From the NCBI GenBank assembly GCA_001816655.1, contig MHCP01000025.1:82320-146319 (forward strand): a DNA stretch of 64,000 bases, in the 5' to 3' direction. The DNA is from Candidatus Woykebacteria bacterium RBG_13_40_15. Its GTDB lineage: Bacteria; Patescibacteria; Microgenomatia; Woykebacterales; RBG-16-39-9b. Positions 39,156 to 48,358 of the stretch are shown one piece after another. Numbering within the stretch: position 1 is the first letter of the stretch; each line of letters begins with the position of its first letter. A program made the translations under genes and the position numbers. Under the pieces are notes generated by a model that searched no databases, was not told the DNA's origin, and saw only the letters and a list, made by a program, of their open reading frames with translations.

Positions 39156-39650
39156 CTAAGGTTCCCACAACCTCTTTACGTCCCAGACAGTAAACGTCTG
39201 GTTAATGACTCCAACGTAGACCGTGGCACCCACTGGTTTTTTACCCTTACAGTGGACTTTTCTGATCTCGTAACCAGCAGGTCTGCCAGCGAAGGTTCCA
39301 AGAGCAAGTATTTTTTCAGCCTTGCTTCGGAACTCTTCCTCCGTATCGGAAACAAATAGCTGCTCCGCTAGCCTAGTTCTCAGGTCCTGAATGCTAGGCA
39401 GTCTTCTCTGGAGCTCCTCCTTCCCAATAAGGGTGCCGTGGGGCGGAAGTGAGTCAATATTGGTGTCCGAAACCACAAGGCCCTCAGGAACTCGCGATAT
39501 TTTCACACACTTCGAGAGACCCCCAGTAGCCTGAATAGTAAGCGTGATGGTCATCCCAAGCCCCATTCTGAGTAAAGCCTCATAGAGGTAAACGCCCAGC
39601 ATGGTAATGAGTGTTTCCTCAACGTCTCTTTCTCTAAGTCCCTTCCTCAT
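39156..39650 (-). CDS. Hypothetical protein
   Basis: Not recognised. 164 aa, alpha/beta, no membrane segments beyond a mildly hydrophobic helix near residues 15-40. GAGGAGGAGATC precedes the ATG. GC-rich, SD-led; separated by 100 nt from the 68-aa gene downstream. Confidence 0.6.
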   Translation of the reverse strand: MRKGLRERDVEETLITMLGVYLYEALLRMGLGMTITLTIQATGGLSKCVKISRVPEGLVVSDTNIDSLPPHGTLIGKEELQRRLPSIQDLRTRLAEQLFVSDTEEEFRSKAEKILALGTFAGRPAGYEIRKVHCKGKKPVGATVYVGVINQTFTVWDVKRLWEP

Positions 39651-39807
39651 GATCTCCTCCTCGCTAGTTTCGACTAAGCGGATATGTCTATGGGTTTATC
39701 AAAAGATTAACTACTTCCCCATCTTTTGTCAATTCTATTTATTGATTTTCCAAAAATACCCCAAAAAGTTGACTGGTTTTGATTTATTTTTAGTTAGTTT
39801 GAACCGC

Positions 39808-39838
39808 TTGACAGTATCCGAAAATAAACCAATAATAT
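39808..39838 (+). promoter_or_regulatory. Promoter of lexA
   Basis: TTGACA with AATAAT at 17 bp or TAATAT at 19 bp; the latter ends 6 nt before the ATG. No inverted repeat recognisable as a known SOS box was found. Confidence 0.6.
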
Positions 39839-39844
39839 AGCTGT

Positions 39845-40462
39845 ATGCCTCCAGTAATTTACAAGAGAGAACGCGATCTTTTAGACTTCATTTCCCAGTA
39901 TATGCAGAAAAATGGCTACGCACCCACCTTGGCTGAAATCTGCGATGGTTTAGGTTTACGCTCCCCCGCCACAGTCCACGAACACATCCAAAATTTAATC
40001 GATAAAGGAGTTTTAAAGAAGGACGAGGGTGTTCGCAGAGGTTTGGAAATAGTTGATCAAAAGGTTATGGGTTGGGTGCAGAGTGCTGTTGAAATTCCTC
40101 TCATCGGAAGGATTGCCGCTGGTGCACCGATCGAAGCAATCGAGGATTACACGTCTGCGGTAACAATTCCACCAGATATGGTAGGAAAGAAAAAATGCTT
40201 CGCTTTGCAGGTAAGGGGAAACAGCATGATAGAAGCAGCTATTTTAGATGGTGACTTTGTAATCTGCGAAGAAGCAACTGATGCAAATAACGGAGAAATA
40301 GTAGTCGCTCTTGTTAATGACAATTTTGCTACCCTAAAGAGATTTTTTCGCGAAGCCGACCACATTCGCCTAGAACCAGCAAACTCTTCCATGAACCCGC
40401 TAATTACCAAGAATGCAACAGTGAGAGGTAAGGTCGTCGGGGTCGTGCGTAAATACCACTAG
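39845..40462 (+). CDS. lexA: LexA SOS repressor
   Basis: 205 aa. An N-terminal winged helix (RERDLLDFISQYMQKNGYAP ... GLRSPATVHEHIQNL), the Ala-Gly autocleavage site in RIAAGAPIEA (about 92), the catalytic Ser in RGNSMIEA and Lys in NDNFATLKRF. All residues for RecA-stimulated self-cleavage are present. It probably controls DNA-repair genes such as the nearby uvr genes, although no shared operator was identified. Probably leaderless. It overlaps the end of the convergent NRAMP-like gene by 4 bases. Confidence 0.95.
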   Translation: MPPVIYKRERDLLDFISQYMQKNGYAPTLAEICDGLGLRSPATVHEHIQNLIDKGVLKKDEGVRRGLEIVDQKVMGWVQSAVEIPLIGRIAAGAPIEAIEDYTSAVTIPPDMVGKKKCFALQVRGNSMIEAAILDGDFVICEEATDANNGEIVVALVNDNFATLKRFFREADHIRLEPANSSMNPLITKNATVRGKVVGVVRKYH

Positions 40463-41745
40463 CCAAAGAAATAACTTCCAAGCAAAAACAAACTAGCCAC
40501 ACTCATCACAATAAGTGTAGTAGTCCCAAAAATGTTCGATAAAGCCCCGTTGGTCCTCTGCCCTAACACATTTTTATTATTCCCAATAAAAAGTATCAGT
40601 AGTATTAACGGTGGGGCAATTAGCCCATTTATCACAGCAGTTATAAAAAGCATTTCTATTGGATTTATTCCAAGAAAATTTATCAATAAGCCAATTAACG
40701 TAGCAACAATAATCACGCCATAAAATCCATGTGCCCTTTTGAATTTCAGGTATAAACCCTCCCTCCAGCCAAAAGACTCGCTAAGTGCATATGCGGCACT
40801 GCCTGCAAGTACAGGAACAGCTAGTAAACCAAGCCCAACTACCCCTAAAGCAAAGAAAAGCTTTGCTAAAAATCCAGCAAATGGGAAAGCTCTAACCAAT
40901 GGCTCTATAGCAGATGCAGCTTCCTGAGCACTATTAATTGAGGTTTTTCCCGACAAGTGAAGCGTAGCGTAAGTTGTAACGATAATAAAAAACGTCGCTA
41001 AATTGCTCCAAAACATACCAATGGCCGTATCAAATCTTAGGTTAGACAAACTTCCTCGGAGTAATTTTGGTTTCCCTCGTCCGGGAGCTATAATCTCGTG
41101 TTTTTCGACTTCCTCCTCTACTTCCTCGCTAGCCTGCCAGAAAAAAAGATAGGGGGAAATAGTAGTTCCAGCAAATGCGACAATAGCGGCTAAAAAACCT
41201 GTGTTGAATTCAATACTTGGCCTAAACAAACTTCCAACTACTTTGATCCAATCGGGCTGGACGACAAAAGCAGTTAAAATATAGACCACCAAAACAGCGG
41301 CTAACCATTTCAACACTTTTGAATAAGATTTATAAGGAAGAGATATTTCAAGGGTGATTATTAAAATAGTAAACAGAACTGCCCAAGCAACAAACGGAAT
41401 TGGAATAATCATATTGGCGCTTGCAGCCATCGCCCCAATATCAGCACCAATATTTATAACATTAGCGACCAAAAGGAGAAGTACGGCAGCATACATAAAA
41501 GGTTTGGCGTAATGCAATCTCAGTACTCCAGCCAAACCCTGACCAGTAACAAGTCCGATCCTGCCGCACATTTCCTGTGTTGCGACCATCAAAGGATACA
41601 AAAATAAGGTCAGCCAATTTAAAGCCAAACCAAATGCCGCACCAGCAATCGAATAAGTGGCAATTCCCGATGGATCGTCATCAGAGGCGCCCGTAATAAC
41701 TCCAGGACCAAGTTTCGCAAAAAACCTCTTTACGTTCTTAAACAT
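40459..41745 (-). CDS. NRAMP-related metal transporter, DPSG variant
   Basis: 428 aa with about 11 membrane helices. Helix 1 has GASDDDPSGIATYS, where canonical NRAMP proteins have DPGN, and helix 6 has GTTISPYLFFWQASEEVEEE without the metal-binding Met-Pro-His motif. This matches the NRAMP-related branch that includes Mg2+ transporters (NRMT type) more than Mn/Fe MntH. Substrate therefore may be Mg2+ or Mn2+; inference only. Overlaps dedA by 8 bases on the same strand. Confidence 0.85.
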   Translation of the reverse strand: MFKNVKRFFAKLGPGVITGASDDDPSGIATYSIAGAAFGLALNWLTLFLYPLMVATQEMCGRIGLVTGQGLAGVLRLHYAKPFMYAAVLLLLVANVINIGADIGAMAASANMIIPIPFVAWAVLFTILIITLEISLPYKSYSKVLKWLAAVLVVYILTAFVVQPDWIKVVGSLFRPSIEFNTGFLAAIVAFAGTTISPYLFFWQASEEVEEEVEKHEIIAPGRGKPKLLRGSLSNLRFDTAIGMFWSNLATFFIIVTTYATLHLSGKTSINSAQEAASAIEPLVRAFPFAGFLAKLFFALGVVGLGLLAVPVLAGSAAYALSESFGWREGLYLKFKRAHGFYGVIIVATLIGLLINFLGINPIEMLFITAVINGLIAPPLILLILFIGNNKNVLGQRTNGALSNIFGTTTLIVMSVASLFLLGSYFFG

Positions 41746-42367
41746 CTGCTCTCTTTAATTTATGATAGATGTAATAGCCAACAAGTAAAATACCTAAAAT
41801 AACGATAACAAAATCAAATTTGTGAAAATAAGGACCTAGAATATCCCAATTCTCTCCCAGTAAAAATCCAATGTAGGCAAGGATAAAAGACCAAATTAAA
41901 GAACCCATAAAAGTCAGAATCGAAAATTTAACAATCGGGTAACGAGCAATCCCAGCCGGCAAGGAAATATAGGTTCTAATGGCCGGCATTACTCTAGAAC
42001 CTAAAACAATCCATGAACCGTACTTGTTGAAATATTTTTCAGAGGAATCGAGATCACTTTCTGTAAAGAGAATGAATTTTCCAACCTTCCGAACCAATCT
42101 TCTTACAATCCGCTCGTGACCCCAGTAACCAAGAGCATAAGCCGCCAAGGATCCCACAAGATTACCTAAAGCGCCAGCAATTGAAACAAAAATCAAATTA
42201 AATTTGCCCGTAAACACCAAATAACCGGAAAATGGCATTATTATCTCGGAAGGAAGAGGAATGAGGGCCGATTCAATCGCCATTGCTAACCCGACACCAA
42301 AATATCCAAGATGGGAAATAATTGAAATTATAAATAAAGAAACTAAATTTAAAACTTGGCTTATCAA
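41738..42367 (-). CDS. DedA/VTT-family membrane protein
   Basis: 209 aa with the DedA pattern: ESALIPLPSEIIMPFSGYLV, GNLVGSLAAYALGYWGHERI and GSRVMPAIRTYISLPAGIARY with the paired Arg residues. The family is linked to phospholipid or undecaprenyl-phosphate flipping and membrane homeostasis. The start is TTG, 6 nt after the upstream gene's stop. Part of a run kor-alpha, kor-beta, dedA, NRAMP. Confidence 0.88.
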   Translation of the reverse strand: MISQVLNLVSLFIISIISHLGYFGVGLAMAIESALIPLPSEIIMPFSGYLVFTGKFNLIFVSIAGALGNLVGSLAAYALGYWGHERIVRRLVRKVGKFILFTESDLDSSEKYFNKYGSWIVLGSRVMPAIRTYISLPAGIARYPIVKFSILTFMGSLIWSFILAYIGFLLGENWDILGPYFHKFDFVIVILGILLVGYYIYHKLKRADV

Positions 42368-42373
42368 TTTATT

Positions 42374-43219
42374 TTAGATAAATTCCTTCAAAAGCTCGTC
42401 TATTTTTATATCTTTAAGTGGCTTTTCAACAAGGGTGTCTTCTTTTAACTGAGGCAGTTGATCCGTAAAAGCTGGTTTTTCTTCCTGATAGAAAACACCA
42501 ACTGGTATTTTTTCGCTCCATTCAAAAGTCTTTTTGATTGCTGCTTCTTTATCCTTTTCCGCCTTTTCCAATTTGTAAATTTTTTCTCGCAAAAAATCGA
42601 AATTGTGCACTTTTTCGAAAGTTAAACATGGTTGTAAAACATCGATTAGTGAAAATCCACTGTGTTCTATTCCTGCACAAATTAAATCGCGAAGAGCGTC
42701 TGTATCTCCAGCAAATCCCCTAGAGACAAAGCTTGCTCCGGAAATTATTGCCGTAGCTAGTGGATTTAGCGGCTCTTCAATCACACCAAGCGGTGTTGAT
42801 TTAGTTTTCGTACCTTTTTCACTTGTCGGGGAAGCCTGTCCAGTTGTCAGCCCGTAGATTTCGTTATTGTGAACAATTACTGTAATATCGTGATTTCCTC
42901 GTGCCGCGGAAAGAAGATGGTTTACCCCCTCGCCGTATGTATCGCCATCCCCAACAATTACTACCACTTTCAACCTATGGTTTGCCATCTTTACCCCACA
43001 AGCGACTGGAATAGATCTACCATGCAAACTCCCAACCCCATAAACGTTTAAAAAATTTGCCATATTGCCATGACAACCAATACCATAAACGACAACAATC
43101 TCTTCCTGTGAAGTATTTAGTTTTACGAATGCGTTTTTGAGCGACTGCCAAATACCGTAGTTCCCACAACCCGGGCACCAAGTCGGTTTATGGCCGGTTT
43201 CAAAATCGTGTGCTTCCAT
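42374..43219 (-). CDS. korB: 2-oxoacid:ferredoxin oxidoreductase, beta subunit
   Basis: TPP-binding subunit. 281 aa with the CPGCGNYGIW start, the TPP/Mg motif GDGDTYGEGVNHLLSAARGN (about 90-110) and NNEIYGLTTGQASPT. It converts a 2-oxoacid plus CoA to acyl-CoA, CO2 and reduced ferredoxin with the alpha subunit upstream. 2-oxoglutarate (Kor) or pyruvate/isovalerate specificity cannot be settled by eye. Starts immediately after the alpha gene (0-nt spacing). No ferredoxin domain in either chain. Confidence 0.9.
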   Translation of the reverse strand: MEAHDFETGHKPTWCPGCGNYGIWQSLKNAFVKLNTSQEEIVVVYGIGCHGNMANFLNVYGVGSLHGRSIPVACGVKMANHRLKVVVIVGDGDTYGEGVNHLLSAARGNHDITVIVHNNEIYGLTTGQASPTSEKGTKTKSTPLGVIEEPLNPLATAIISGASFVSRGFAGDTDALRDLICAGIEHSGFSLIDVLQPCLTFEKVHNFDFLREKIYKLEKAEKDKEAAIKKTFEWSEKIPVGVFYQEEKPAFTDQLPQLKEDTLVEKPLKDIKIDELLKEFI

Positions 43220-45004
43220 TTAAACCGCCTCCTTTGCTGCTTTCGCAATTTCTTCTGGATAAAAAGGCCGCCCATCGAATTTCAAGAGGCCTCTTTTTAT
43301 TTCTATGCCTGTTTTTTCCCTTATCAACCTAGCTAGCTGACCGGTGTAATTTCCTTCACAAATAAGTGTTTTTTTAGCGGAGCTTAAAATTTTTGCTGTA
43401 GCTTCAATTGGGAAGGGGCTAATATAAACAAAATGTAAAAAGTTTGCTGAAATCCCTTCCTGCTTCAAAAGATCCAAAGCCTTCAAGATAGGCCCTTTGG
43501 AAGAACCCCAACCTACCAGAGTAATTTTAGCTTCTACCTCGCCATACAAGGTTGGCCCGGGAAGTCCGTTACTTGCCGTAACTAGTTTCTTCATCCTTTT
43601 TGTCATCATCGAAACTCTATTATCCGGATCTTCAGAAACAAATCCAAATTCATCGTGCTCATAACTATTAGCTACGTACTTTCCACTTTTTTGACCGGGT
43701 AAGGAGCGAGGAGAGACCCCTGTCTCGGTAAATTCATACCTTTTGTAATTTTCTGTATTCAAAAGTTCGCTTTCCGAAAGAATTCCCCCTTCTTCAATTT
43801 TAATCTTATTTGTATCGAACTCTTCTGTTCCATATATACTTTCACCAAGGAATTTATCGGACAAAATCATTACTGTCGTCTGATATTCGGCCGCCAGGTT
43901 AAAAGCCTGGGCTGTTCCATAAAAAGCCCCAGCTGGATCTCCTGGTGCAATAATTATTTTTGGAAACTCGTCTTGGCCTGCATACATTACAAAATCAAGA
44001 TCGGGTTGCCCAGTCCAAGTCGGCATCCCAGTTGCAGGACCGGGTCTTTGAACATTGATAACGACGAGAGGAGTTTCAAGTATTCCTGCCAAACCGTAAC
44101 TTTCCGCCATTAAAGCAAACCCGCCCCCGGATGTACCAACCGCAGTTCTAACCCCTGCGAAAGAACCTCCAATTGCCATATCAATTGCCTCTATTTCATC
44201 GGCGCAGTGTTTAACAATCATATCCGCCTTTAACTGATGATCTGCCAAATAGTGCAAGATTGAAGAACTTGGCGTCATTGGGTAACTGACATACATTTTG
44301 CAGCCGGCAGCTATCGCGCCAAGAGCAATCGCTTCATTTCCACTCATCACAAATTTCGGGGGGCCATCAAGCTTTTCAAGCTTAAACGAGAAGTGGTCGG
44401 CATATTTTTCCCTAACGTAGTCGTACCCACCTCTTGCCGATTTAATGTTTAGATTAACTACCTGTTCACCTTTCTGCCTAAAAGTATTGGTTAAAACAGA
44501 CGAAAGATATTGAAAATCCAAACCTACCAATGCAAGAGCCGCTCCTAAAGCTACTGTGTTAACAACTAATTTACCGCCACCAACCTCTGTGGCAATTTTT
44601 TCCAACGGAACGGGATATAAAAAGACGTTCTTCTTCTCAAATTCTGAAGACTCTAATTTGAATTCCTCATCATTAAAAATGACACCTGAGAAAGGCCCTA
44701 AATTAGCCCCATCAACATCTACAGTATTTTTATTTAAAGCAATTAAAAGATCGACTTGCTTTTCAGGAGCAAAGTAAGGCTTGCTTGTAACTTTTATTTG
44801 ATAGGTATTGTGCCCACCCCTTACCAAGGATGGGTATTCAACATAACCGAAGGTTGAAAGCCCTGCTCTATTCACTGCTTTTGCAAAGATAAGTCCCGAA
44901 GCCATTATCCCAAAACCGGCCTCGCCGCCAATTTTAAGGTTTAGGTCGTTAATTTTTATTTTTCTACCATTGGCCTTGAATGGGTTTTGGAGTAGGGCAA
45001 CCAT
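43220..45004 (-). CDS. korA: 2-oxoacid:ferredoxin oxidoreductase, gamma-alpha fusion
   Basis: 594 aa, combining the gamma domain (about 18-200: LKIGGEAGFGIMASGLIFAK ... YPSLVRGGHNTYQIKVTSK) and the alpha domain (about 210-594: MSGNEAIALGAIAAGCKMYV, YPMTPSSSILHYLADH, GTSGGGFALMAESYGLAGIL). This fusion is the usual form of KorA-type enzymes. Provides reduced ferredoxin and acyl-CoA in a small-genome fermenter; an acyl-CoA synthetase gene is 1.5 kb away. Confidence 0.92.
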   Translation of the reverse strand: MVALLQNPFKANGRKIKINDLNLKIGGEAGFGIMASGLIFAKAVNRAGLSTFGYVEYPSLVRGGHNTYQIKVTSKPYFAPEKQVDLLIALNKNTVDVDGANLGPFSGVIFNDEEFKLESSEFEKKNVFLYPVPLEKIATEVGGGKLVVNTVALGAALALVGLDFQYLSSVLTNTFRQKGEQVVNLNIKSARGGYDYVREKYADHFSFKLEKLDGPPKFVMSGNEAIALGAIAAGCKMYVSYPMTPSSSILHYLADHQLKADMIVKHCADEIEAIDMAIGGSFAGVRTAVGTSGGGFALMAESYGLAGILETPLVVINVQRPGPATGMPTWTGQPDLDFVMYAGQDEFPKIIIAPGDPAGAFYGTAQAFNLAAEYQTTVMILSDKFLGESIYGTEEFDTNKIKIEEGGILSESELLNTENYKRYEFTETGVSPRSLPGQKSGKYVANSYEHDEFGFVSEDPDNRVSMMTKRMKKLVTASNGLPGPTLYGEVEAKITLVGWGSSKGPILKALDLLKQEGISANFLHFVYISPFPIEATAKILSSAKKTLICEGNYTGQLARLIREKTGIEIKRGLLKFDGRPFYPEEIAKAAKEAV

Positions 45005-45055
45005 TTGTGATAGGATAACAAGTAAATTATACAGGAAGCTGCCTGCCTAATCAAT

Positions 45056-45736
45056 ATGATAGGAACATTATTTTTAGTCGCAACACCAATAGGAAATCTT
45101 TCCGATATTTCAAAGCGAGCAATTGAGACTTTGGAAAAGGTTGATTTAGTTGCCTGCGAGGACACAAGAAGAACAGGGCTCCTTTTGCAGCAACTTGGCT
45201 TAAAAAAGAATTTGATTTCCTATTACGAAGAAAATGAGCTTAAACAAATTCCAAATATAGTCAACGAGTTAAAAGCGGGCAAAAATGTCGCTCTCGTCAC
45301 TGATTCCGGAACTCCTAGTGTTTCTGATCCTGGATTTAGACTTGTTCGCAAAGCAGTTGCAAACGGAATAAATGTTGATTCAATCCCTGGTCCCTCCGCA
45401 GTTTTAACCGCTTTGACAATTTCAAGCCTACCAACCAATCAATTTTTCTTTTTCGGCTTTCCTCCACCAAAAGAAGGCAAACGAAAAGAACTGTTTTCGA
45501 AAATTAAAGAGATGCAAAAAATATCAAAATTTACGGCAATTTTCTTTGAATCTCCTTATAAACTAATTACCAACCTAACTAACCTGCAGGAAATTTTTGG
45601 TGATATTGATATTGTAATCTGTCGGGAATTAACAAAAGTTTATCAAGAAGTTCGCCGGGAAAAAGTTTCTCAAAGTCTGGAGCACTTCTCAAAACAAAAA
45701 CCCAAAGGCGAATTCACAATTCTTTTCTACAATTAA
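45056..45736 (+). CDS. rsmI: 16S rRNA 2'-O-ribose C1402 methyltransferase
   Basis: Methylates the 2'-OH of C1402 in the ribosomal decoding centre using SAM. 226 aa of the tetrapyrrole-methylase fold: GTLFLVATPIGNLSDISKRA, VACEDTRRTGLLL, VTDSGTPSVSDPG, SIPGPSAVLTAL and FFESPYKL. Length is slightly short at the C-terminus, as in several CPR homologues. Divergent from korA. Confidence 0.93.
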   Translation: MIGTLFLVATPIGNLSDISKRAIETLEKVDLVACEDTRRTGLLLQQLGLKKNLISYYEENELKQIPNIVNELKAGKNVALVTDSGTPSVSDPGFRLVRKAVANGINVDSIPGPSAVLTALTISSLPTNQFFFFGFPPPKEGKRKELFSKIKEMQKISKFTAIFFESPYKLITNLTNLQEIFGDIDIVICRELTKVYQEVRREKVSQSLEHFSKQKPKGEFTILFYN

Positions 45737-45765
45737 CTAACTCTTCCTTCGTTAATAACCCATAG

Positions 45766-45794
45766 TTGACTTTGGAGCACTTTTTTGCTATATT
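45766..45794 (+). promoter_or_regulatory. Promoter of the 137-aa orphan gene
   Basis: TTGACT and TATATT separated by 17 bp; about 70 nt upstream of the SD-led ATG. Confidence 0.6.
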
Positions 45795-45864
45795 TTCACT
45801 GCCAACGATTCAGGCGTTCAAAAGACGTACTGTTCTCGTTAGGCAACAAAAGGAGGAAGGGGCA

Positions 45865-46278
45865 ATGCCCGGAGCAGTCAGACACACATTGTGGGCGCTT
45901 CAAGAGGTGATCGAAGCCCAATCGGCAAGGGAGTGGTTCCCCCTCTCGGAGGGAGACCAACTAGGAGACATGGTGGACGGACTGAAGCCATTTCTAGACG
46001 ACCTAAGCGGAAAGATCGCAGGCATAAACCTGAAAGGTGTTCCTCTCAAAACAGACGAGGGGTGCACTTACCTTCTCTCAGAAGAAGGGAAATTCTACTG
46101 TGTGCGCACCGGATCAACCGAAGAGGTAAGCTGGAGAGAAATCGCTGAAGAAGTCGGGGTACTCGAAGTCGGACGAGCACTCGCTAATGCGTTGATTTCG
46201 AGGTTAGAACAGTACCGTGAGCTTCACAACCTGTGGGAACAAACCTTCAACAAAGTGAAGCCGCTAATCGAGAGTTAA
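45865..46278 (+). CDS. Hypothetical protein
   Basis: Not recognised. 137 aa with a helical N-terminus (RHTLWALQEVIEAQSAREWF), a small beta section (TYLLSEEGKFYCVRTGSTEE) and a helical C-terminus. AAAAGGAGGAAGGGGCA precedes the ATG; an earlier in-frame start would lie between promoter and SD. GC-rich, SD-led class, followed by a strongly structured 3' region. Confidence 0.6.
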   Translation: MPGAVRHTLWALQEVIEAQSAREWFPLSEGDQLGDMVDGLKPFLDDLSGKIAGINLKGVPLKTDEGCTYLLSEEGKFYCVRTGSTEEVSWREIAEEVGVLEVGRALANALISRLEQYRELHNLWEQTFNKVKPLIES

Positions 46279-46329
46279 AACTCTCTTCCTGTCCCTTTCT
46301 GTCCCGTTTCCTTTCTTCTAAGTAAGGAA

Positions 46330-46435
46330 GGTTAAGGAGAAAGAAGATCCTTATTAGGATCTAGTTGACAGGCAGCAGAATCATTATAGGGAGATAATAA
46401 AGCTCCTGGAGTTATCACTCCCTGTTGCCTTAACC
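46330..46435 (+). ncRNA. Structured RNA element, three-way-junction-like
   Basis: GGTTAA pairs with TTAACC to close a region holding GATCC-TTATTA-GGATC and a long arm GGCAGCAG/CTGTTGCC. That arm carries nested stems GGGAG/CTCCC, ATAA/TTAT and CTCC/GGAG. No reading frame. It could be a small RNA, an mRNA 3' element of the preceding gene, or a riboswitch-like fold without a target. Confidence 0.45.
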
Positions 46436-46472
46436 TAAGAAACTCATTTTAAAAAATGGGTGGTTTAGGAGG

Positions 46473-46529
46473 AAAAACGAGTCGTCCATCCTTCGTCAAA
46501 ACTACGGAGGATAAAAAGGGCTCGTTTTT
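46473..46529. terminator. Bidirectional terminator between orphan gene and acs
   Basis: AAAAACGAG pairs with CTCGTTTTT, with a perfect inner stem ATCCTTCGT/ACGGAGGAT (one G-T). T-runs exist on both strands, so it can end the plus-strand transcript and the minus-strand acs transcript. Confidence 0.75.
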
Positions 46530-46543
46530 CTTTTGGTTGAGAT

Positions 46544-48346
46544 CTAATACTCTTCAAGAGTCGAGGTGTCACCAATTGGCTGGCCAAGTTCCTTGGCCTT
46601 CAGGAGTCGGCGCATAATTTTACCGCTGCGAGTCTTTGGTAGTTTATCGACAAATTCTACTTCTCTTGGGTACGCGTGTCCTGCAAGGTGTTTCTTCACA
46701 AATTGGCCAAGTTCTTCTTTCAATTGATCTGTTTTCTCAACACCAGGCTCTAGAACAACAAAGGCCTTGATTATTTCACCGCGAAGCTCATCCGGTTTTC
46801 CAATAACACCTGCTTCTACAACTCCCGGGTGTTCAATCAGAGCAGATTCTACTTCAAATGGACCAACACGCTCCCCTGCCGTCTTTATAACATCATCGCT
46901 TCGGCCGATAAACCAGAAATAGCCATCTTCGTCTTTGAAAGCCTTGTCTCCAGAGTAATACCAAGGAGCTGTTTTTGGATCCAGCAATAAGGATTTGTCC
47001 TCTGTTTCCTTCCACTTCTCCTCCACCGCTGGGGGAGTGAAATAACTTTTGTATTTTGATTCATTATTCCAAATCATCCTCATCATTGCAGGCCAGCCTG
47101 GCTTCAAAACAAGGTTTCCTTCCTCTTTTATTTTTACTGGGTTCCCGTTGTCATCAACAATGTCAGCGTGAACTCCTGGGATTGGTTTGCCCATTGATCC
47201 CGGTTTTATCGGCATCGTCGGGTAGTTCGCGATTAAAATACCACCGCCCTCTGTCTGCCACCAGTTGTCATGGAAAGGAAGCCCAAAGATTTCGTTGCTC
47301 CACAAAACCGCTTCTGGATTTAGAGGCTCACCAACACTCGCGAGATATCGAAGTGAGGAAAGATCATATTTTTTAATTAAATCGTCCCCTGCTGCTTTTA
47401 ACATTCGGATGGCAGTCGGCGCCGTGTACCAAACAGAAACTTTGTATTTCTGAATTATTTCATACCACTTCCCGGCATCAAACCGACCAGCGAAAATTAC
47501 CTCTGTCGCTGCATTGGACCAACTGCCTAAAATTTCATAAGCAATACCAGTCACCCAGCCCGGATCCGCAGTGCACCAGTAAATATCCTCGTCGTGGAGA
47601 TCCAATGCCCACTTTGCTGTCATATGTTGTTGAATTATCGTGTTGTGCGCATGAACCACACCTTTTGGCTTACCTGTAGTCCCAGAAGTGTAGAGCATGA
47701 AAGCTAAATCATCTTTACTTGTTTTTTCGATATCAAACTCTTCGCCTGCTCCTTCCATCTTTTGCTTGTAATCAATTTCGAAATCTTCTTTCGGGGAACG
47801 ATCAACAATAATTACTTTTTCCAAAGCTGGCAAATCTTTCTTGACCTGATAAACCCGCTCAGCTAGTTCCGAATCCGTTACTAGAAATCTCGCACCACTA
47901 TCCTTAAGCCTGTCAGCAATCGCCTGAGGACCAAAGGCTGAAAACATGGTTCCGGCAACAGCCCCTGTTTTCAAAACTCCCAGAAATGAAACGAAAAGCG
48001 CTGGGATTCTAGGCAAAAAGATAAATACCCTGTCTCCCTTTTTAACACCAAGCTCTTTTAGAACATTGGCAAATTTGTTGGTTAACTTGTATAAATCATT
48101 GAAGGTATATTTTTCGGTTTTATTTTCGTCTCCCTCCCAATACATCGCTACTTTATCACCTTTACCGGCCTTTACATGGCGATCAACTGCATTGTAAGCG
48201 GCATTAATATGAGTTTCGTCAAACCACTCAACCTCGCTTCGGAATTTCTCAATATTAAAACTCTCAAATTCTCTCTTGTAATCAGCTAAATTGGATAGTA
48301 AGCGGAGGCGGGAAGAGTCTTTGGTAATAGTTTGATCGTTTTCCAT
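46544..48346 (-). CDS. acs: Acetyl-CoA synthetase (AMP-forming)
   Basis: Activates acetate (or a related short acid) with ATP and CoA. 600 aa of the ANL family: the P-loop-like YTSGTTGKPKGVVHAH, WCTADPGWVTGIAYEI, NWWQTEGGGI, YYSGDKAFKDEDGYFWFIGRSDDVIKTAGERV, and the catalytic Lys in PKTRSGKIMRRLLKAKE. Shorter than classical ACS (~650) at the N-terminus. TATAAT ends 6 nt before the ATG (leaderless). Precedes a bidirectional terminator. Confidence 0.9.
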   Translation of the reverse strand: MENDQTITKDSSRLRLLSNLADYKREFESFNIEKFRSEVEWFDETHINAAYNAVDRHVKAGKGDKVAMYWEGDENKTEKYTFNDLYKLTNKFANVLKELGVKKGDRVFIFLPRIPALFVSFLGVLKTGAVAGTMFSAFGPQAIADRLKDSGARFLVTDSELAERVYQVKKDLPALEKVIIVDRSPKEDFEIDYKQKMEGAGEEFDIEKTSKDDLAFMLYTSGTTGKPKGVVHAHNTIIQQHMTAKWALDLHDEDIYWCTADPGWVTGIAYEILGSWSNAATEVIFAGRFDAGKWYEIIQKYKVSVWYTAPTAIRMLKAAGDDLIKKYDLSSLRYLASVGEPLNPEAVLWSNEIFGLPFHDNWWQTEGGGILIANYPTMPIKPGSMGKPIPGVHADIVDDNGNPVKIKEEGNLVLKPGWPAMMRMIWNNESKYKSYFTPPAVEEKWKETEDKSLLLDPKTAPWYYSGDKAFKDEDGYFWFIGRSDDVIKTAGERVGPFEVESALIEHPGVVEAGVIGKPDELRGEIIKAFVVLEPGVEKTDQLKEELGQFVKKHLAGHAYPREVEFVDKLPKTRSGKIMRRLLKAKELGQPIGDTSTLEEY

Positions 48347-48352
48347 ATATTC

Positions 48353-48358
48353 ATTATA
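48353..48358 (-). promoter_or_regulatory. -10 box of acs
   Basis: A consensus TATAAT, 6 nt before the ATG; overlaps the end of gpmI. Confidence 0.55.

Noticed and set aside
39780..39845. Search for a LexA/SOS operator before lexA and the uvr genes
   Set aside because: No shared inverted repeat was found upstream of lexA, uvrA, uvrB and uvrC by eye; short matches such as TCCGTG are too weak.
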